54,936 bases of DNA from a bacterium (GTDB lineage: Bacteria; Verrucomicrobiota; Verrucomicrobiia; Limisphaerales; UBA11358), in assembly GCA_021817945.1 (NCBI GenBank), contig JAKAFL010000021.1, forward strand, positions 1-54,936, in the 5' to 3' direction. Numbering within the stretch: the first letter of the stretch is position 1; each line of letters opens with the position of its first letter. A program made the position numbers and the translations under genes. Positions 25,056 to 34,623 of the stretch are shown piece after piece. Under the pieces are notes generated by a model, which saw only the letters and a list, made by a program, of their open reading frames with translations, was not told the DNA's origin and did not search any database.

Positions 25056-25922
25056 TTAGCGCGCCGACGCGAGCCCCTCCAGGTAGGCCAGGATCAGTTT
25101 GGGCAGGTCCCGGCTGTATCCCCCCTCCAGCAAACTGAAAAGTGGCGCTTCCAATGTCCCCAATCTTCGCCCAAGCCAGTGGTAATCCTCCTCTTCCAAG
25201 CTTCCTTGAGCCAGGGGATCGCGGTGGTATGCGTCAAACCCGGCGGACACGGCCACCATATCGGGCTGAAAACAGCAGAGTGCGTCCAAGGCACGTTGAA
25301 GCATGGCCAGGTAGGTTTCACGCGGAACAGAGGGTGGAACACAAAAATTGAAGGCGTTGTTTCCACGGTTGGCAAGACCTGTGCCGGGATATGCCGGGGA
25401 TTGATGCACGGAAAAAAAAGCCATCCCGGGTTGATCCAGCAAGATATCCTCGGTGCCATTGCCGTGATGAACGTCAAAATCAAAAACCGCCACCCGTTTG
25501 CAACCCTCAGTGCGCGCTGCCAAGGCTGCAATGGCTATATTATTCAAATAGCAAAAACCCATGGATTGTTTCCGCGTGGCATGATGGCCCGGCGGGCGCA
25601 TCAGGCTGAAGGATGGCTCCCCGGCCAGTGCCAGGGTCAACCCCGCCAGCGCCGCTCCTGCTGAGGCGCGGGCATAATCCCCTACTTTCTCGAAATAGGG
25701 CGTGTCGGAATCGAAATCACGCGGCTCCTGCAACCTCTCCAGGATTTCCGGCGCATGTGCCCGCAGTATGGCTTCCGTGCTGGCCGAAGCGGGTGTGACC
25801 CATGCCAGCGGCAAATGGTTCTGTTTTTGCAGCATCGCGCAAGTGGCCGTGATCCGGGTCGGGCGCTCCGGATGGCCGGGATTTAAATACCCGGCGCACG
25901 CTGAATCCGTGATGATTGTCAC
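25056..25922 (-). CDS. Histone deacetylase-like amidohydrolase
   Basis: The 288-residue product matches the arginase/deacetylase superfamily class II/AcuC-AphA pattern: HPERPTRI, SLMRPPGHHATRKQSMGFCYLNN, VFDFDVHHGNGTEDI and the tail LLEGGYS. Catalytic His-His, the Zn ligands of DFDVHHG and SAGFDAYHRDP are present. Bacterial members remove acetyl groups from lysine or polyamines; the substrate here is unknown. No acetyltransferase or acetoin operon is adjacent. Confidence 0.85.
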   Translation of the reverse strand: MTIITDSACAGYLNPGHPERPTRITATCAMLQKQNHLPLAWVTPASASTEAILRAHAPEILERLQEPRDFDSDTPYFEKVGDYARASAGAALAGLTLALAGEPSFSLMRPPGHHATRKQSMGFCYLNNIAIAALAARTEGCKRVAVFDFDVHHGNGTEDILLDQPGMAFFSVHQSPAYPGTGLANRGNNAFNFCVPPSVPRETYLAMLQRALDALCCFQPDMVAVSAGFDAYHRDPLAQGSLEEEDYHWLGRRLGTLEAPLFSLLEGGYSRDLPKLILAYLEGLASAR

Positions 25923-26100
25923 CCTGAAAGTGTCGCGAAAGCCACAGGCATGGCAAAGCCATTTTCCGATTTTTCACCATCTGAAAAATCCATGGCCGAA
26001 ACTGCACCCGCCAAAAACCTGGGGCGGTCATTACGCCAATTCCAAATGGCGCCCCACAGCCTCTGCCGTTTGAATCCGGCGCCAGGGCATTACAAAGGAA

Positions 26101-26805
26101 TCATCGCTTTTTTTGGTGGCTTTCTGAGCTGTAAACACTCTTCTCCAATAGGTCGGCCAGTACCTTCTCGGCATCGCCTGGCTTCCATGCCTGCCATTCC
26201 ATGCCGTGAAGACGGGAGCCTGCCATTAACATGGATTCTTGCCACAAGCCTCTCTCCATGCCTGGCAGCGGTTGAATGGACCCTTGAATTAAAAGGCCGG
26301 ACCGATTGCGACGCTGTGCGGCGCCCGCAATTTTCCGACCCTGGAACAAAAGGTCAAATTTTTCGTATCCCACAAAGCACGATCCCGGCACACGGGGATG
26401 GATGGGAATGGAGCCGGGTGAGACAAAAGCATCCGGTGCAAGATTTGATTTGATCTGAAGGTTTAGGAAGGCATCACGGATCCAGGAATGGATGCGATGG
26501 TAGCTTTCGGTGGCGGTCAGGGCATGCCATTCGTGGCCGGGTGGAACGGTCAAACTATAAGTCCAATCGGCATCATGGGCCACGACGCCACCACCGGTGG
26601 GGCGCCGGATCAGGGGACGCAGATGGGTGGCCTTCTCCACCATTGCGTATCGCTGCAGATGGCCAAAGGTGGCAGCTGGCTGGGACCACCCATAGAAACG
26701 GAGGATGGGACGACCCCATTCAGATACCCTCTTTAAAAGAGCCTCGTCCAAGGCCATGTTAAAAGCAGGTGAACCAGCCCCTGAGTCCAAATGATACCAG
26801 GTCAT
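26101..26805 (-). CDS. Lipoate-protein ligase A family protein (BPL/LplA/LipB fold)
   Basis: About 234 residues. The N-terminal MALDEALLKR, RFYGWSQPAATFGHLQ and RRPTGGGVVAHDADWTYSL match the LplA/LipM lipoyl-transferase family, and GRKIAGAAQRRNRSGLLIQGSI carries the conserved Lys. It could be a lipoate ligase, an octanoyltransferase or an amidotransferase. I chose the start at 26805 (MTWYHLD) because it overlaps the stop of nth as ATGA; the longer frame adds residues lying inside nth. Confidence 0.7.
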   Translation of the reverse strand: MTWYHLDSGAGSPAFNMALDEALLKRVSEWGRPILRFYGWSQPAATFGHLQRYAMVEKATHLRPLIRRPTGGGVVAHDADWTYSLTVPPGHEWHALTATESYHRIHSWIRDAFLNLQIKSNLAPDAFVSPGSIPIHPRVPGSCFVGYEKFDLLFQGRKIAGAAQRRNRSGLLIQGSIQPLPGMERGLWQESMLMAGSRLHGMEWQAWKPGDAEKVLADLLEKSVYSSESHQKKR

Positions 26806-27488
26806 GGTTTCCCGGTCCTTACACCCAGCCGTGGGCAGAGCGATGCCAATTCGCAAAGCCCACAATCCGGTTTGCGGGCTCCGCACCGTCTTCGGCCATG
26901 CCAGATGAGCCAGTGGCTGAACAAAGTCCACTCAGCCTGGGGGACCAGGGGTGTCAGGGCCATTTCGATTTTTACCGCATCTTTTTCGCGGGTCAATCCC
27001 AGCCGGTTGGCCAGCCGGGTGACATGTGTGTCAACCACAATGCCAGATTGGATGCCAAAAGCGTTTCCCAAGACCACGTTGGCTGTTTTGCGACCCACGC
27101 CCGGCAGGGCATGCAACTCCGCCATCGTTCGCGGAACCTCCCCTCCGTGTTTCTCCACCAATTGCTCGCAGCAAGCCTTGATGTTGCGCGCTTTGTTCCG
27201 AAAAAATCCGGTTGTTTTGACCAATTCCTCCAATTCCTCAATGTTTGCCCGGGCATAATCTCGAGCTGTCTGGTAACGTTTAAATAAAACCTTTGTCACC
27301 ATGTTCACCCGTTTGTCTGTGCATTGGGCGGATAGAATGGTGGCCACAAGCAACTCCAGTGGATTGTTGAATTGCAACTCACAATGGGCGTTGTAATACA
27401 CCGTACGCAGCACGGCCATGATTTGACCTGCCCTGATTGTCCGCTCTTGCAGTGTCTCACGTGGCATCCTGTCGCTCTCTCCTTTCAA
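26802..27488 (-). CDS. nth: Endonuclease III
   Basis: The 228-residue product has the HhH-GPD signature ELHALPGVGRKTANVVL (catalytic Lys), the catalytic Asp in VVDTHVTRL and a C-terminal 4Fe-4S cluster loop with spacing C-x6-C-x2-C-x5-C (CGARKPDCGLCELASLC). It is a bifunctional DNA glycosylase/AP lyase that removes oxidised pyrimidines in base-excision repair. It overlaps the downstream lipoate ligase gene by 4 bases. The start at 27488 is the longest; an ATG at 27467 is also possible. Confidence 0.95.
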   Translation of the reverse strand: MKGESDRMPRETLQERTIRAGQIMAVLRTVYYNAHCELQFNNPLELLVATILSAQCTDKRVNMVTKVLFKRYQTARDYARANIEELEELVKTTGFFRNKARNIKACCEQLVEKHGGEVPRTMAELHALPGVGRKTANVVLGNAFGIQSGIVVDTHVTRLANRLGLTREKDAVKIEMALTPLVPQAEWTLFSHWLIWHGRRRCGARKPDCGLCELASLCPRLGVRTGKP

Positions 27489-27539
27489 CCCCCGGCAGGG
27501 GCGCAGAAATCCCTGCCCGGGTCGGGGTGTGAATTAAAT

Positions 27540-29768
27540 CTATTTGGCAACAGGTGCGTTGGTGATGGCGCCGTCAGTTCCACTGGCTGACGGGGGTTTC
27601 ACTGTCACAGGCATCGTGGACCCCGTTGTCAAAACTTCTGGCGGATGGGCAAAGGTGCACCGGCCATCGGTCCAACGGTATAACCGGCCTTCCTTGTCGT
27701 TCAAAAAGGACCAGACGAACCAGATCGCAAAACAAATGGAGAGAATTTTGGGCCAGAGTGATGGTTTTTCCGCAAAGGCATCCGTGGATCCAAAAACGGC
27801 CCCTGGAGGCAACGAGGCGACACTTGTTAATGCCCCGCCGAACGGAACGTTCATCCGTGCTTTGGAATTCACCGCCCAACCATTGGCGTCCAAAATGGGG
27901 CCCAAGTTTCGTTTCCTGAGTTTCAGCCAGGCAATGGCCATGGAGGGGGCTGAGATCACAAGCATCACCCCCGCAAAAATCAAAGGTATTTGCCAGGGCT
28001 CGAACTTGCCCAAAAACACCAGGATACTGGCACCGGCTGCCGCCAAGCTGCCCAAGGCAACGCTGATCAAGGCTATCACGCTGGGGTCAAAGGCGCGCTT
28101 GGAACCCGCAGCGCCGCCCGCAGGTGTGTTGGCCAGGGTGGAAAGCTGGGCGTTCGCAGCGGCTTCCGCATCCGCCGCCTGCTTGGCCGCCCGCTCCTCC
28201 AACATTCTCACCAGCTTTTTGTAGGGTGACCAAAAAGCCTGACGGATGCTGATGGGATTATCCACGATCTTTGTGATGGTGGCATCCCAATCACGGCCGG
28301 ACCGGTCATAAAAAACACCGTTGCGCCCCACCATTAAATTGTCCGAATCACCCCCGGTGAATCCCGCCACGATGGACAGTTTCTGGCCGGTTCCCTTTCT
28401 CACGCAATCGCAATACGCCAGATAAGTGCCAGCCATGCCAGCCATGACCGCATGCTTGCCTGCGTCATCCACCGTCAGGCACAGGTCGCAACTGCGCTGG
28501 TCCAGATAAAGCGTTCCAGCCTGGAATATCGCTTTGTCCTTGCGACCATAGAAGTCTGCAAAATTGACAAAATTCCGGCAGAGGCGTCCCAAGTCCCGGT
28601 GGTAATGAATCAAACGATGCAGTCCAAGCACCGCCTGGGAGTTGCCTTGCTCCGCTTGGTCCAGTGCAATCAAATCCGTCAAAATCTGCCTGGATTTGGA
28701 GGCCAGGATTTCTCTTACGCGGGTCAACCCTATCTTCTCAACCGACCCGCCTGCCTTTGATTCATTCCAAGCTTCAAACGCAGACAGCTTTCCCACCAGG
28801 CCTTGCCAGTCCGTTTCCGTCAGTTGGGTTTTATCGCCCAGAAGGGGCTTGACGGCCAGGTTGACAAGGTCGGCCATGGGATTGCTCCAGGCCGGGTTTA
28901 AACCATGGTTAAGGGGCAGGGGTGCGACGGGACTCACCTGGGCCAAAGGCAGGGAAGCAATGTCCGCATGTCGGCTCGTCAGTTCTTTGGCTCCCAGCAG
29001 CGCGTATTCCTCCTCATCCCGATTCAGGGCGCTCACCGACCTGGGGTCAAATTCGGCCAGCCGCCCGCGCACAAAAAAATCCTCCACCTTGGCCCTGACG
29101 GCACGTACTGCAATTGCGGCCGCTTCCGTCTTCAACCCCAATGGAAGGATGGCCACGTCCCCTTCCGCCTTCTTCCACCAATCAGAAAAGGCCGCCGCCT
29201 CGCCAAAAAACAAATCCACCTTGGCCTGGCTCACCCCGGGCTTTCCACTGGCATCCGTTTCCAATCCAACGCAGGCAATGATGTCAGAAACCACTCCCTT
29301 TGTGAATTCGTCCGCCACGGAATCCGCAGGAATAATCCCATCCCCATTCAAAGGCTTGCTGGCAAAAGTTTGGGCAGCCGTGGCTGCCTCCCCAAAGGTC
29401 ACCTCCTCATGGTCGGCCTTGCCTAAAATTTTCCGGGCAAATTGGGCAATCAGTTTCCCTTCGTCATTGGTGTCATTAATGGCGGCAGGACGCAATGTCG
29501 CACTTCCTTTCAATAGATCATCGGGGGTCTTAAGCATGGTCACCGCCCATTGCACGGCCGCAATCAGCTCCGGCGCACGCACCCTTCCATCCTTGTCGGT
29601 GTCTATCAAGGAAAGGGTGGTGGCGTCAAATTCCACCCCGGTGGTCGGACAGGCCAAGGCCACCCAAAGTTTCTGGTCCAGTTGGCCCAAATTGACAAAA
29701 TCAGTCCCACGGTTCATCAAAACCTGATTGAATCCGCCAGCCCTGAAAAATTTCCATGAATAACTCAT
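27540..29768 (-). CDS. Large EF-hand protein with C-terminal membrane segments, function unknown
   Basis: About 742 residues. The N-terminal FRAGGFNQVLMNRGTDF and LDQKLWVALACPTTGVEFD lead to a canonical EF-hand loop, D56-x-D58-x-D60-G61 ... E67 (DTDKDGRVRAPE). A second, imperfect one lies in LNGDGIIPADS. A long soluble helical region follows, then two transmembrane segments near 560-620 and a third near 675-695. I know of no assigned function; homologous-looking proteins in other phyla (for example Bacteroidota) are annotated as hypothetical. Start chosen at MSYSWKFF (29768); the frame extends 11 residues further. Confidence 0.6.
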   Translation of the reverse strand: MSYSWKFFRAGGFNQVLMNRGTDFVNLGQLDQKLWVALACPTTGVEFDATTLSLIDTDKDGRVRAPELIAAVQWAVTMLKTPDDLLKGSATLRPAAINDTNDEGKLIAQFARKILGKADHEEVTFGEAATAAQTFASKPLNGDGIIPADSVADEFTKGVVSDIIACVGLETDASGKPGVSQAKVDLFFGEAAAFSDWWKKAEGDVAILPLGLKTEAAAIAVRAVRAKVEDFFVRGRLAEFDPRSVSALNRDEEEYALLGAKELTSRHADIASLPLAQVSPVAPLPLNHGLNPAWSNPMADLVNLAVKPLLGDKTQLTETDWQGLVGKLSAFEAWNESKAGGSVEKIGLTRVREILASKSRQILTDLIALDQAEQGNSQAVLGLHRLIHYHRDLGRLCRNFVNFADFYGRKDKAIFQAGTLYLDQRSCDLCLTVDDAGKHAVMAGMAGTYLAYCDCVRKGTGQKLSIVAGFTGGDSDNLMVGRNGVFYDRSGRDWDATITKIVDNPISIRQAFWSPYKKLVRMLEERAAKQAADAEAAANAQLSTLANTPAGGAAGSKRAFDPSVIALISVALGSLAAAGASILVFLGKFEPWQIPLIFAGVMLVISAPSMAIAWLKLRKRNLGPILDANGWAVNSKARMNVPFGGALTSVASLPPGAVFGSTDAFAEKPSLWPKILSICFAIWFVWSFLNDKEGRLYRWTDGRCTFAHPPEVLTTGSTMPVTVKPPSASGTDGAITNAPVAK

Positions 29769-29903
29769 AAAATTAGATTGGTTCAACTGATTCCTCGGCA
29801 ATTAAAGCACGGATTCCGCCTAAAAACAGTAAAATTTTGAGTCCACTCCCGCCATTGTTTGGGGTTTGCCTGTCGGCCTCGAATGTGCATCATGGGGTCC
29901 ATC

Positions 29904-30737
29904 ATGCGGGATAATGCCACTATCACTGTGCTGGGCCGCGATAAAACGGGGGTGATTGCCCGGGTCACCCACTTTCTTTTTGAGCAACATGCCAATGTCG
30001 AGGGTCTTGAGGAGCAGGTCACTCGGGGACAATTCAGCATGACCTTGCAGGCCTCCTGGAAGCCCGGGGATTTCAAGCCGGAGGTTTTGCAAAGGGGATT
30101 GGATCAGTTGGCGGCCAGCTTGGGAATGGAAATCAAGTGCCGCATCATCAATCCGCAGCAACGCCAACGGTTTGCCATTTTGGTCACTCGTGAATCGCAC
30201 TGCCTGCAAGCCCTGCTGAAAGCCCGGCTCCCTGCCGATCCCATGTTGGTTTTGGGCAATCATCGCGATCTGGCAGGCTTGGCCGAAAAGTCCGGCCTGC
30301 CCTTTCACTATGTTCCATGGAAGGACAGGGACCGTTCTGAAAGAAGAGCCTTGGAATTGCTGGACCAGAATGATGTTGATTTCATTGTGCTGGCCCGTTT
30401 CATGAAGATCCTTTCACCCAACTTCGTGTGGAGATATAAAAACAAGATCATCAATATTCATCCCTCCCTGTTGCCCAGTTTTCCAGGGCCGCAGGCATAC
30501 CGCCAAGCCTACGAAAGCGGGGTTAAAATTTTTGGGGTGACGGCGCATTTTGTTTCGATGGGCCTGGATGAAGGGCCAATCATTGCCCAGGATGCCTGTC
30601 GGGTCAGGCCTGGCATGACCTTGTCTGAAATGGTTGCCCAAGGGCAGCGATTGGAGTCTTCAACCTTGGTCCGGGCGGTGCGGCTGTACTTGGGCAGACG
30701 CCTGGATGTGCATTGGGGAATCGTCAAGGAACTTTAA
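29904..30737 (+). CDS. purU: Formyltetrahydrofolate deformylase PurU
   Basis: About 277 residues with an N-terminal ACT domain (ITVLGRDKTGVIARVTHFLFE) and a formyltransferase-fold domain containing INIHPSLLPSFPG and the catalytic region FGVTAHFVSMGLDEGPIIAQD. PurU hydrolyses 10-formyl-THF to THF and formate, balancing one-carbon pools and feeding purine synthesis. I chose the ATG at 29904 (GGGG six bases upstream); other in-frame Met codons lie at 29892 and 29859. Confidence 0.88.
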   Translation: MRDNATITVLGRDKTGVIARVTHFLFEQHANVEGLEEQVTRGQFSMTLQASWKPGDFKPEVLQRGLDQLAASLGMEIKCRIINPQQRQRFAILVTRESHCLQALLKARLPADPMLVLGNHRDLAGLAEKSGLPFHYVPWKDRDRSERRALELLDQNDVDFIVLARFMKILSPNFVWRYKNKIINIHPSLLPSFPGPQAYRQAYESGVKIFGVTAHFVSMGLDEGPIIAQDACRVRPGMTLSEMVAQGQRLESSTLVRAVRLYLGRRLDVHWGIVKEL

Positions 30738-30825
30738 AAGTCAGGGGATTCTGCCAATCCCCATCCAAGCTCATCCTTCAAGGCCGGATTTGCCTTGGCC
30801 AGGGATTTCTGGTATTAATGAAGGT

Positions 30826-31986
30826 GTGAGTTCTTATATTCGGCGCAGTGAGTTGCGCGATATTTATGATAAAGTAGCGGCCAACGAGCGCATTTCCGAT
30901 CAGGACGCCCTGCGGCTTTTTGAGTCCCGCGACCTGAACGGTATCGGGGCCATTGCCGATTTTGTCCGGGCCCGCAAAGTGGGAAACAAGGCCAGCTATA
31001 TTGTCAATCGTTACATCAACTATTCCAACTACTGCATCCTGTCCTGCCAGTTTTGCTCGTTTGCGCGAAAAAAACGCGATGCAGACGGGTTTCAATTATC
31101 CGTCGAGGATATTGTGGCAAAGGCCAGGGAAGCGTTGAAAATTGGCATCACGGAGTTGCACATCGTTGGAGGGTTGCATCCAACGCTTCCTTTCAGCTAT
31201 TACACAGACATGCTCAAGGCGCTGAAAGCGCTGGATTCCCGGCTGCAACTGAAATGTTTCACGGCAATTGAGATTTTGCACCTGGCCTGGCTGGCCAAAA
31301 AATCCGTCGAACAAACCCTGGTGGAATTGAGGGAGGCAGGCCTGGCTTCATTGACTGGCGGTGGCGCGGAAATTTTCCAAAAAGAAATCCGATCCCGCAT
31401 AGCCAAGGGCAAGGAATCGGCGGCCGAGTATCTGGATGTGCATCGAACCTGGCATAAGCTCGGGGGCCAAAGCACCTGCACCATGTTGTATGGTCACGTG
31501 GAATCTCTGTCTGACAGGGTGGACCATTTGCGGCAGCTTCGTGAATTGCAGGATGAAACCGGCGGTTTCGTGGCGCTGATACCGCTGGCCTATCAACCTG
31601 CGGATAACGATCTGCCCGTGACCAAGCCGCCCACGGGTTTTGATTCGCTCAAAACCCTCGCAGTGAGCCGCATTTATCTGGATAATTTTCCCCACCTCAC
31701 CGCCTATTGGGTGGGGTTGGGGTTGAAGCTTTCCCAAGTGGCCCTCAGTTTCGGCGCTGATGATATTCATGGCACCATCATCGAGGAGCACATTTTCCAC
31801 ATGGCAGGCGCCAGCTCCCCCCAGTTGCAAACTGAAACCGACATGGTCAAAGCCATCCGTGAGGCGGGTCGCCAACCGGTCCAGCGCGGCACCTTTTATG
31901 AGCCGCTCCGGGTTTGGCCTGAGGCAGATTTGGAGGCCCAGGAAAAGAAGAATGCCACTTGCGATGACCTGGCGCTGGCATCTTGA
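30826..31986 (+). CDS. mqnE: Aminofutalosine synthase MqnE (radical SAM)
   Basis: About 386 residues starting at GTG 30826 (the longer frame from 30634 is inside purU). The radical SAM cluster motif is CILSCQFC (CX3CX2C). LHIVGGLHPTLPFSYY, AYQPADNDLPV and FGADDIHGTIIEEHIFHMAGA match the MqnE/MqnC family; length and the N-terminal arrangement fit MqnE. It joins 3-[(1-carboxyvinyl)oxy]benzoate with SAM to give aminofutalosine, the second step of the futalosine menaquinone route. The first-step gene mqnA lies 792 bases downstream. Confidence 0.88.
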   Translation: MSSYIRRSELRDIYDKVAANERISDQDALRLFESRDLNGIGAIADFVRARKVGNKASYIVNRYINYSNYCILSCQFCSFARKKRDADGFQLSVEDIVAKAREALKIGITELHIVGGLHPTLPFSYYTDMLKALKALDSRLQLKCFTAIEILHLAWLAKKSVEQTLVELREAGLASLTGGGAEIFQKEIRSRIAKGKESAAEYLDVHRTWHKLGGQSTCTMLYGHVESLSDRVDHLRQLRELQDETGGFVALIPLAYQPADNDLPVTKPPTGFDSLKTLAVSRIYLDNFPHLTAYWVGLGLKLSQVALSFGADDIHGTIIEEHIFHMAGASSPQLQTETDMVKAIREAGRQPVQRGTFYEPLRVWPEADLEAQEKKNATCDDLALAS

Positions 31987-31998
31987 AACCGCTGCGCC

Positions 31999-32757
31999 AT
32001 GACTGGCCCCGCACTGATCTGGAAAGTGGCCTTGACCGCACTGTGCTGCATGGGTCTGGCTGGCTGTTCCACTTACACTCGCTTTCAAGCCTGCGGACCA
32101 GCCCAGCCCCCGAGGCCCGCCAATTATCCCATCCCGGTTTTCACCCCGGATAAACCCTTGCCACGCTCCGTTTCGGTCCTGGGCACCATTTCAATCCAAC
32201 ATACTCCCTTAACCGTTTGGGGCGGGACCGTGGATGCCGAGATGAAAAAAATCATGCGAAGGGCGCATGCCTTGGGGGCGGACGAAGTCCAGGTGGTGAG
32301 CTTGCAGGCGCCAGGGTTTGACTCCCCGAATTTCAGTATCCAAGCCCGGCTGTTGCGATTTGACACGCCTTGGGAAAGTCTTCCCATCTCTGAGCGGGCT
32401 TTCCGGGCATACTTGGCCAAAAACCGCCAAACGCTGGATCCCATTGAAGGCATCTGGACAGATGGACCCCCGCATCGGCTGGGAATTATTCGCGATTCCA
32501 GGCACCCAGGGCGTGATTTTATAGCTTTTACGCTCACACCGGACCAGCCCGATTGGAAACCCGGGTATAAAAAAATGGACATCGCCCTGGGGCCAGGCCC
32601 GGGAAATTACCAGATTAAATATTATCGCGATGATTTCTGTCCGTCCGACCTGGAGGTCAGCCTGGATCATGGCAAAAGCATGCATTTCATCCTGGAAGTG
32701 GGCGACCAGTCCTGCATGATGACTTTTAAAAAACTGGATCCCACTTCCAATCCCTGA
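31999..32757 (+). CDS. Lipoprotein of unknown function
   Basis: The 252-residue product has a signal peptide with a good lipobox (LAGC, Cys23) followed by STYTRF, so it is probably anchored in a membrane facing the periplasm. The middle (TPLTVWGGTVDAEMKKIMRRAHALGADEVQVVSL) resembles a small alpha/beta sensor or YbjQ-like fold. The rest I do not recognise. It sits between mqnE and mqnA, 12 bases after the mqnE stop and 21 before mqnA, so it is probably cotranscribed although no role in menaquinone synthesis is implied. Confidence 0.55.
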   Translation: MTGPALIWKVALTALCCMGLAGCSTYTRFQACGPAQPPRPANYPIPVFTPDKPLPRSVSVLGTISIQHTPLTVWGGTVDAEMKKIMRRAHALGADEVQVVSLQAPGFDSPNFSIQARLLRFDTPWESLPISERAFRAYLAKNRQTLDPIEGIWTDGPPHRLGIIRDSRHPGRDFIAFTLTPDQPDWKPGYKKMDIALGPGPGNYQIKYYRDDFCPSDLEVSLDHGKSMHFILEVGDQSCMMTFKKLDPTSNP

Positions 32758-32778
32758 TCTCAAAATTTTATTCTTTGC

Positions 32779-33549
32779 ATGCTCCTCGCCAGACAAACTT
32801 TTCAAGTTGGTTCGGTGCCGTATCTCAATGCTGCGCCTTTGACACGAGGCCTGGAGTGCCAACTGGAGTTTGCCACCCCAGCCAAACTGGCTGATCTTTT
32901 GCGAAGGGGGCAACTGGATGCCGCACTTGTCAGTATCAGCGAGGTTCTTCTTCATGACAACTATGACATTCTAAATGGAGTGGCCATCGCCTCCCTGGGC
33001 GAGGTTTACAGTGTTTTCCTGGCGCATCGCAAACCGTTGGACCAGATGGAGAGGGTTTATTGTGATCCCGCTTCCCTCACCAGCGTGAATTTAATGAGGG
33101 TGATTCTGGCGGAACGCGGCATTCACCCTGAATTGGTCCGGCTGGAAAGTTACGACCAGGCGGCAGGCAAGGATTTTGTCCTTTTGATTGGCGACCCCGC
33201 CATTGCCCACCGTCGCGCGGGTTGTGATCAAAGCATTCTGGACCTTGGAACGGCCTGGCGGGAACTTACCGGCCTTCCTTTTGTTTTTGCTGTATGGGCG
33301 TTGCGGCGCGGGGTGGAAAACACGGATTTAAAAAATGCCTTGAGGCGCGCCAAGCAACTGGGGTTGGAACAACTTGAGCAAATCATTGCAACCCGGGCCG
33401 ATTTCGACGAGGCATTCCGCCGCGACTATTTTCATAGGCACATTCAATATGATCTTGGCGAGTTGGAAAAATGCGGCGTGGCCCGCTTCTGTGAGTTGCT
33501 GGCGCGCCACCAAAAACTCCCCGTTTTTGCGCCGCGTTACGTGGATTGA
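32779..33549 (+). CDS. mqnA: Chorismate dehydratase MqnA
   Basis: The 256-residue product has the periplasmic-binding-like MqnA/MqnD fold and family words: VGSVPYLNAAPL, LLRRGQLDAALVSISEVL, IGDPAIAHRR and PFVFAVWALRRG. MqnA dehydrates chorismate to 3-[(1-carboxyvinyl)oxy]benzoate, the first step of the futalosine menaquinone route that MqnE continues. Length is normal. The nearby purU-mqnE-lipoprotein-mqnA order suggests a single transcript. Confidence 0.88.
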   Translation: MLLARQTFQVGSVPYLNAAPLTRGLECQLEFATPAKLADLLRRGQLDAALVSISEVLLHDNYDILNGVAIASLGEVYSVFLAHRKPLDQMERVYCDPASLTSVNLMRVILAERGIHPELVRLESYDQAAGKDFVLLIGDPAIAHRRAGCDQSILDLGTAWRELTGLPFVFAVWALRRGVENTDLKNALRRAKQLGLEQLEQIIATRADFDEAFRRDYFHRHIQYDLGELEKCGVARFCELLARHQKLPVFAPRYVD

Positions 33550-33618
33550 GGCGTGGCCTAAAGGCCGGACCCGGTTTGATGGCAAACCTGTGGCGAACCA
33601 AACTGGCCGGTGCGCGTT

Positions 33619-34518
33619 TCAAAAACGCGTGAGTTTCTCAAGATGTTCCACGCGCATTTTAATGTCCCGCCGCTGAATCTGCGTGGTGCGGGTCAGCCCA
33701 AACCCCTCGCAGCAAAACGAAGCCACTACACTGCCGTAAACCATGGCCCTGCGGATGTGCGTGTCCACAGGACCTTTGACCGAGGCCAGATACCCCATCA
33801 GGCCACCCAGAAAAGAATCCCCAGCTCCGGTGGGATCCACTACCTTGGTGAGCGGATAGGCCGGGCAAAGAAAATAACCCTTGGGCCCGGAAAGCACTGA
33901 TCCATGCGAGCCCTTTTTAATGATCACATACCTGGGTCCCATGGCATGGATTTTTTTAAGGGAAGTAAAAAGATTGTCAGTCTTGGTGAGTTGATGCGCC
34001 TCGCTGTCATTCAGCACAAATCCATCAACCCGTTTCAAAAGCCGCAGGAGGTCGGGAAGGGCAATGTTCAGCCATAGATCCATGGAATCCGCCATGACAA
34101 ATCGAGGGTGAGACATCTGGTCCAGCACGTGATTTTGCAGGGCCGGTGAAATATTGCCAAGGAGCACATGCGATGTTTTCCGCCAGGCGGGTGGAAGGTT
34201 TGGGGAAAAAGTTTCAATCACACCCAGTTCTGTGGCCAGAGTCCGGCGGTTGTTCATGTTGGCCTCATATTCTCCAGACCAATGAAATGTCTTGCCTGGT
34301 AAAACTTGAAGCCCATCCAAATCAATTGAATGTCGGCGATAAAGAGCCATGTATTTGGAAGGAAAATCCTCGCCAACCCCTCCCACGAGCCTTGTCGGCG
34401 CAAAAAAACTGGCGGCCACCGCCGCGTGGCTTGCAGACCCGCCCAAAAGCCGTGGATTTGTGGCAGTGGGGGTTTTAATGGAATCCAATGCGGTGGTGCC
34501 AACTATTAATACGCTCAT
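33619..34518 (-). CDS. PfkB-family carbohydrate kinase
   Basis: The 299-residue product shows the ribokinase/PfkB pattern: N-terminal VGTTALDSIKTP and GGSASHAAVAASFFA, and the C-terminal catalytic motif DPTGAGDSFLGGLMGYL with the base Asp. It would phosphorylate a sugar or nucleoside. The Asn-Met-Asn-Asn-Arg segment may line the sugar pocket, but the substrate is unknown. It is convergent with mqnA. The glyoxalase-like gene upstream on the same strand is 106 bases away. Confidence 0.8.
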   Translation of the reverse strand: MSVLIVGTTALDSIKTPTATNPRLLGGSASHAAVAASFFAPTRLVGGVGEDFPSKYMALYRRHSIDLDGLQVLPGKTFHWSGEYEANMNNRRTLATELGVIETFSPNLPPAWRKTSHVLLGNISPALQNHVLDQMSHPRFVMADSMDLWLNIALPDLLRLLKRVDGFVLNDSEAHQLTKTDNLFTSLKKIHAMGPRYVIIKKGSHGSVLSGPKGYFLCPAYPLTKVVDPTGAGDSFLGGLMGYLASVKGPVDTHIRRAMVYGSVVASFCCEGFGLTRTTQIQRRDIKMRVEHLEKLTRF

Positions 34519-34623
34519 GACAAATAGGATTTAAGGTTGTGCCAATTTAATGGAAACTTGCGATGGTTCACAGGGGGATAGACTGACCTTGAAAAATATT
34601 GGTTCTGATTTGCCCGGACTGGA

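Noticed and set aside
28642..29727. Open frame of 361 residues on the plus strand opposite the EF-hand protein
   Set aside because: It is the shadow of the minus-strand gene; its sequence is Ser/Ala-rich low-complexity with no motif, while the minus frame has an EF-hand and membrane segments.
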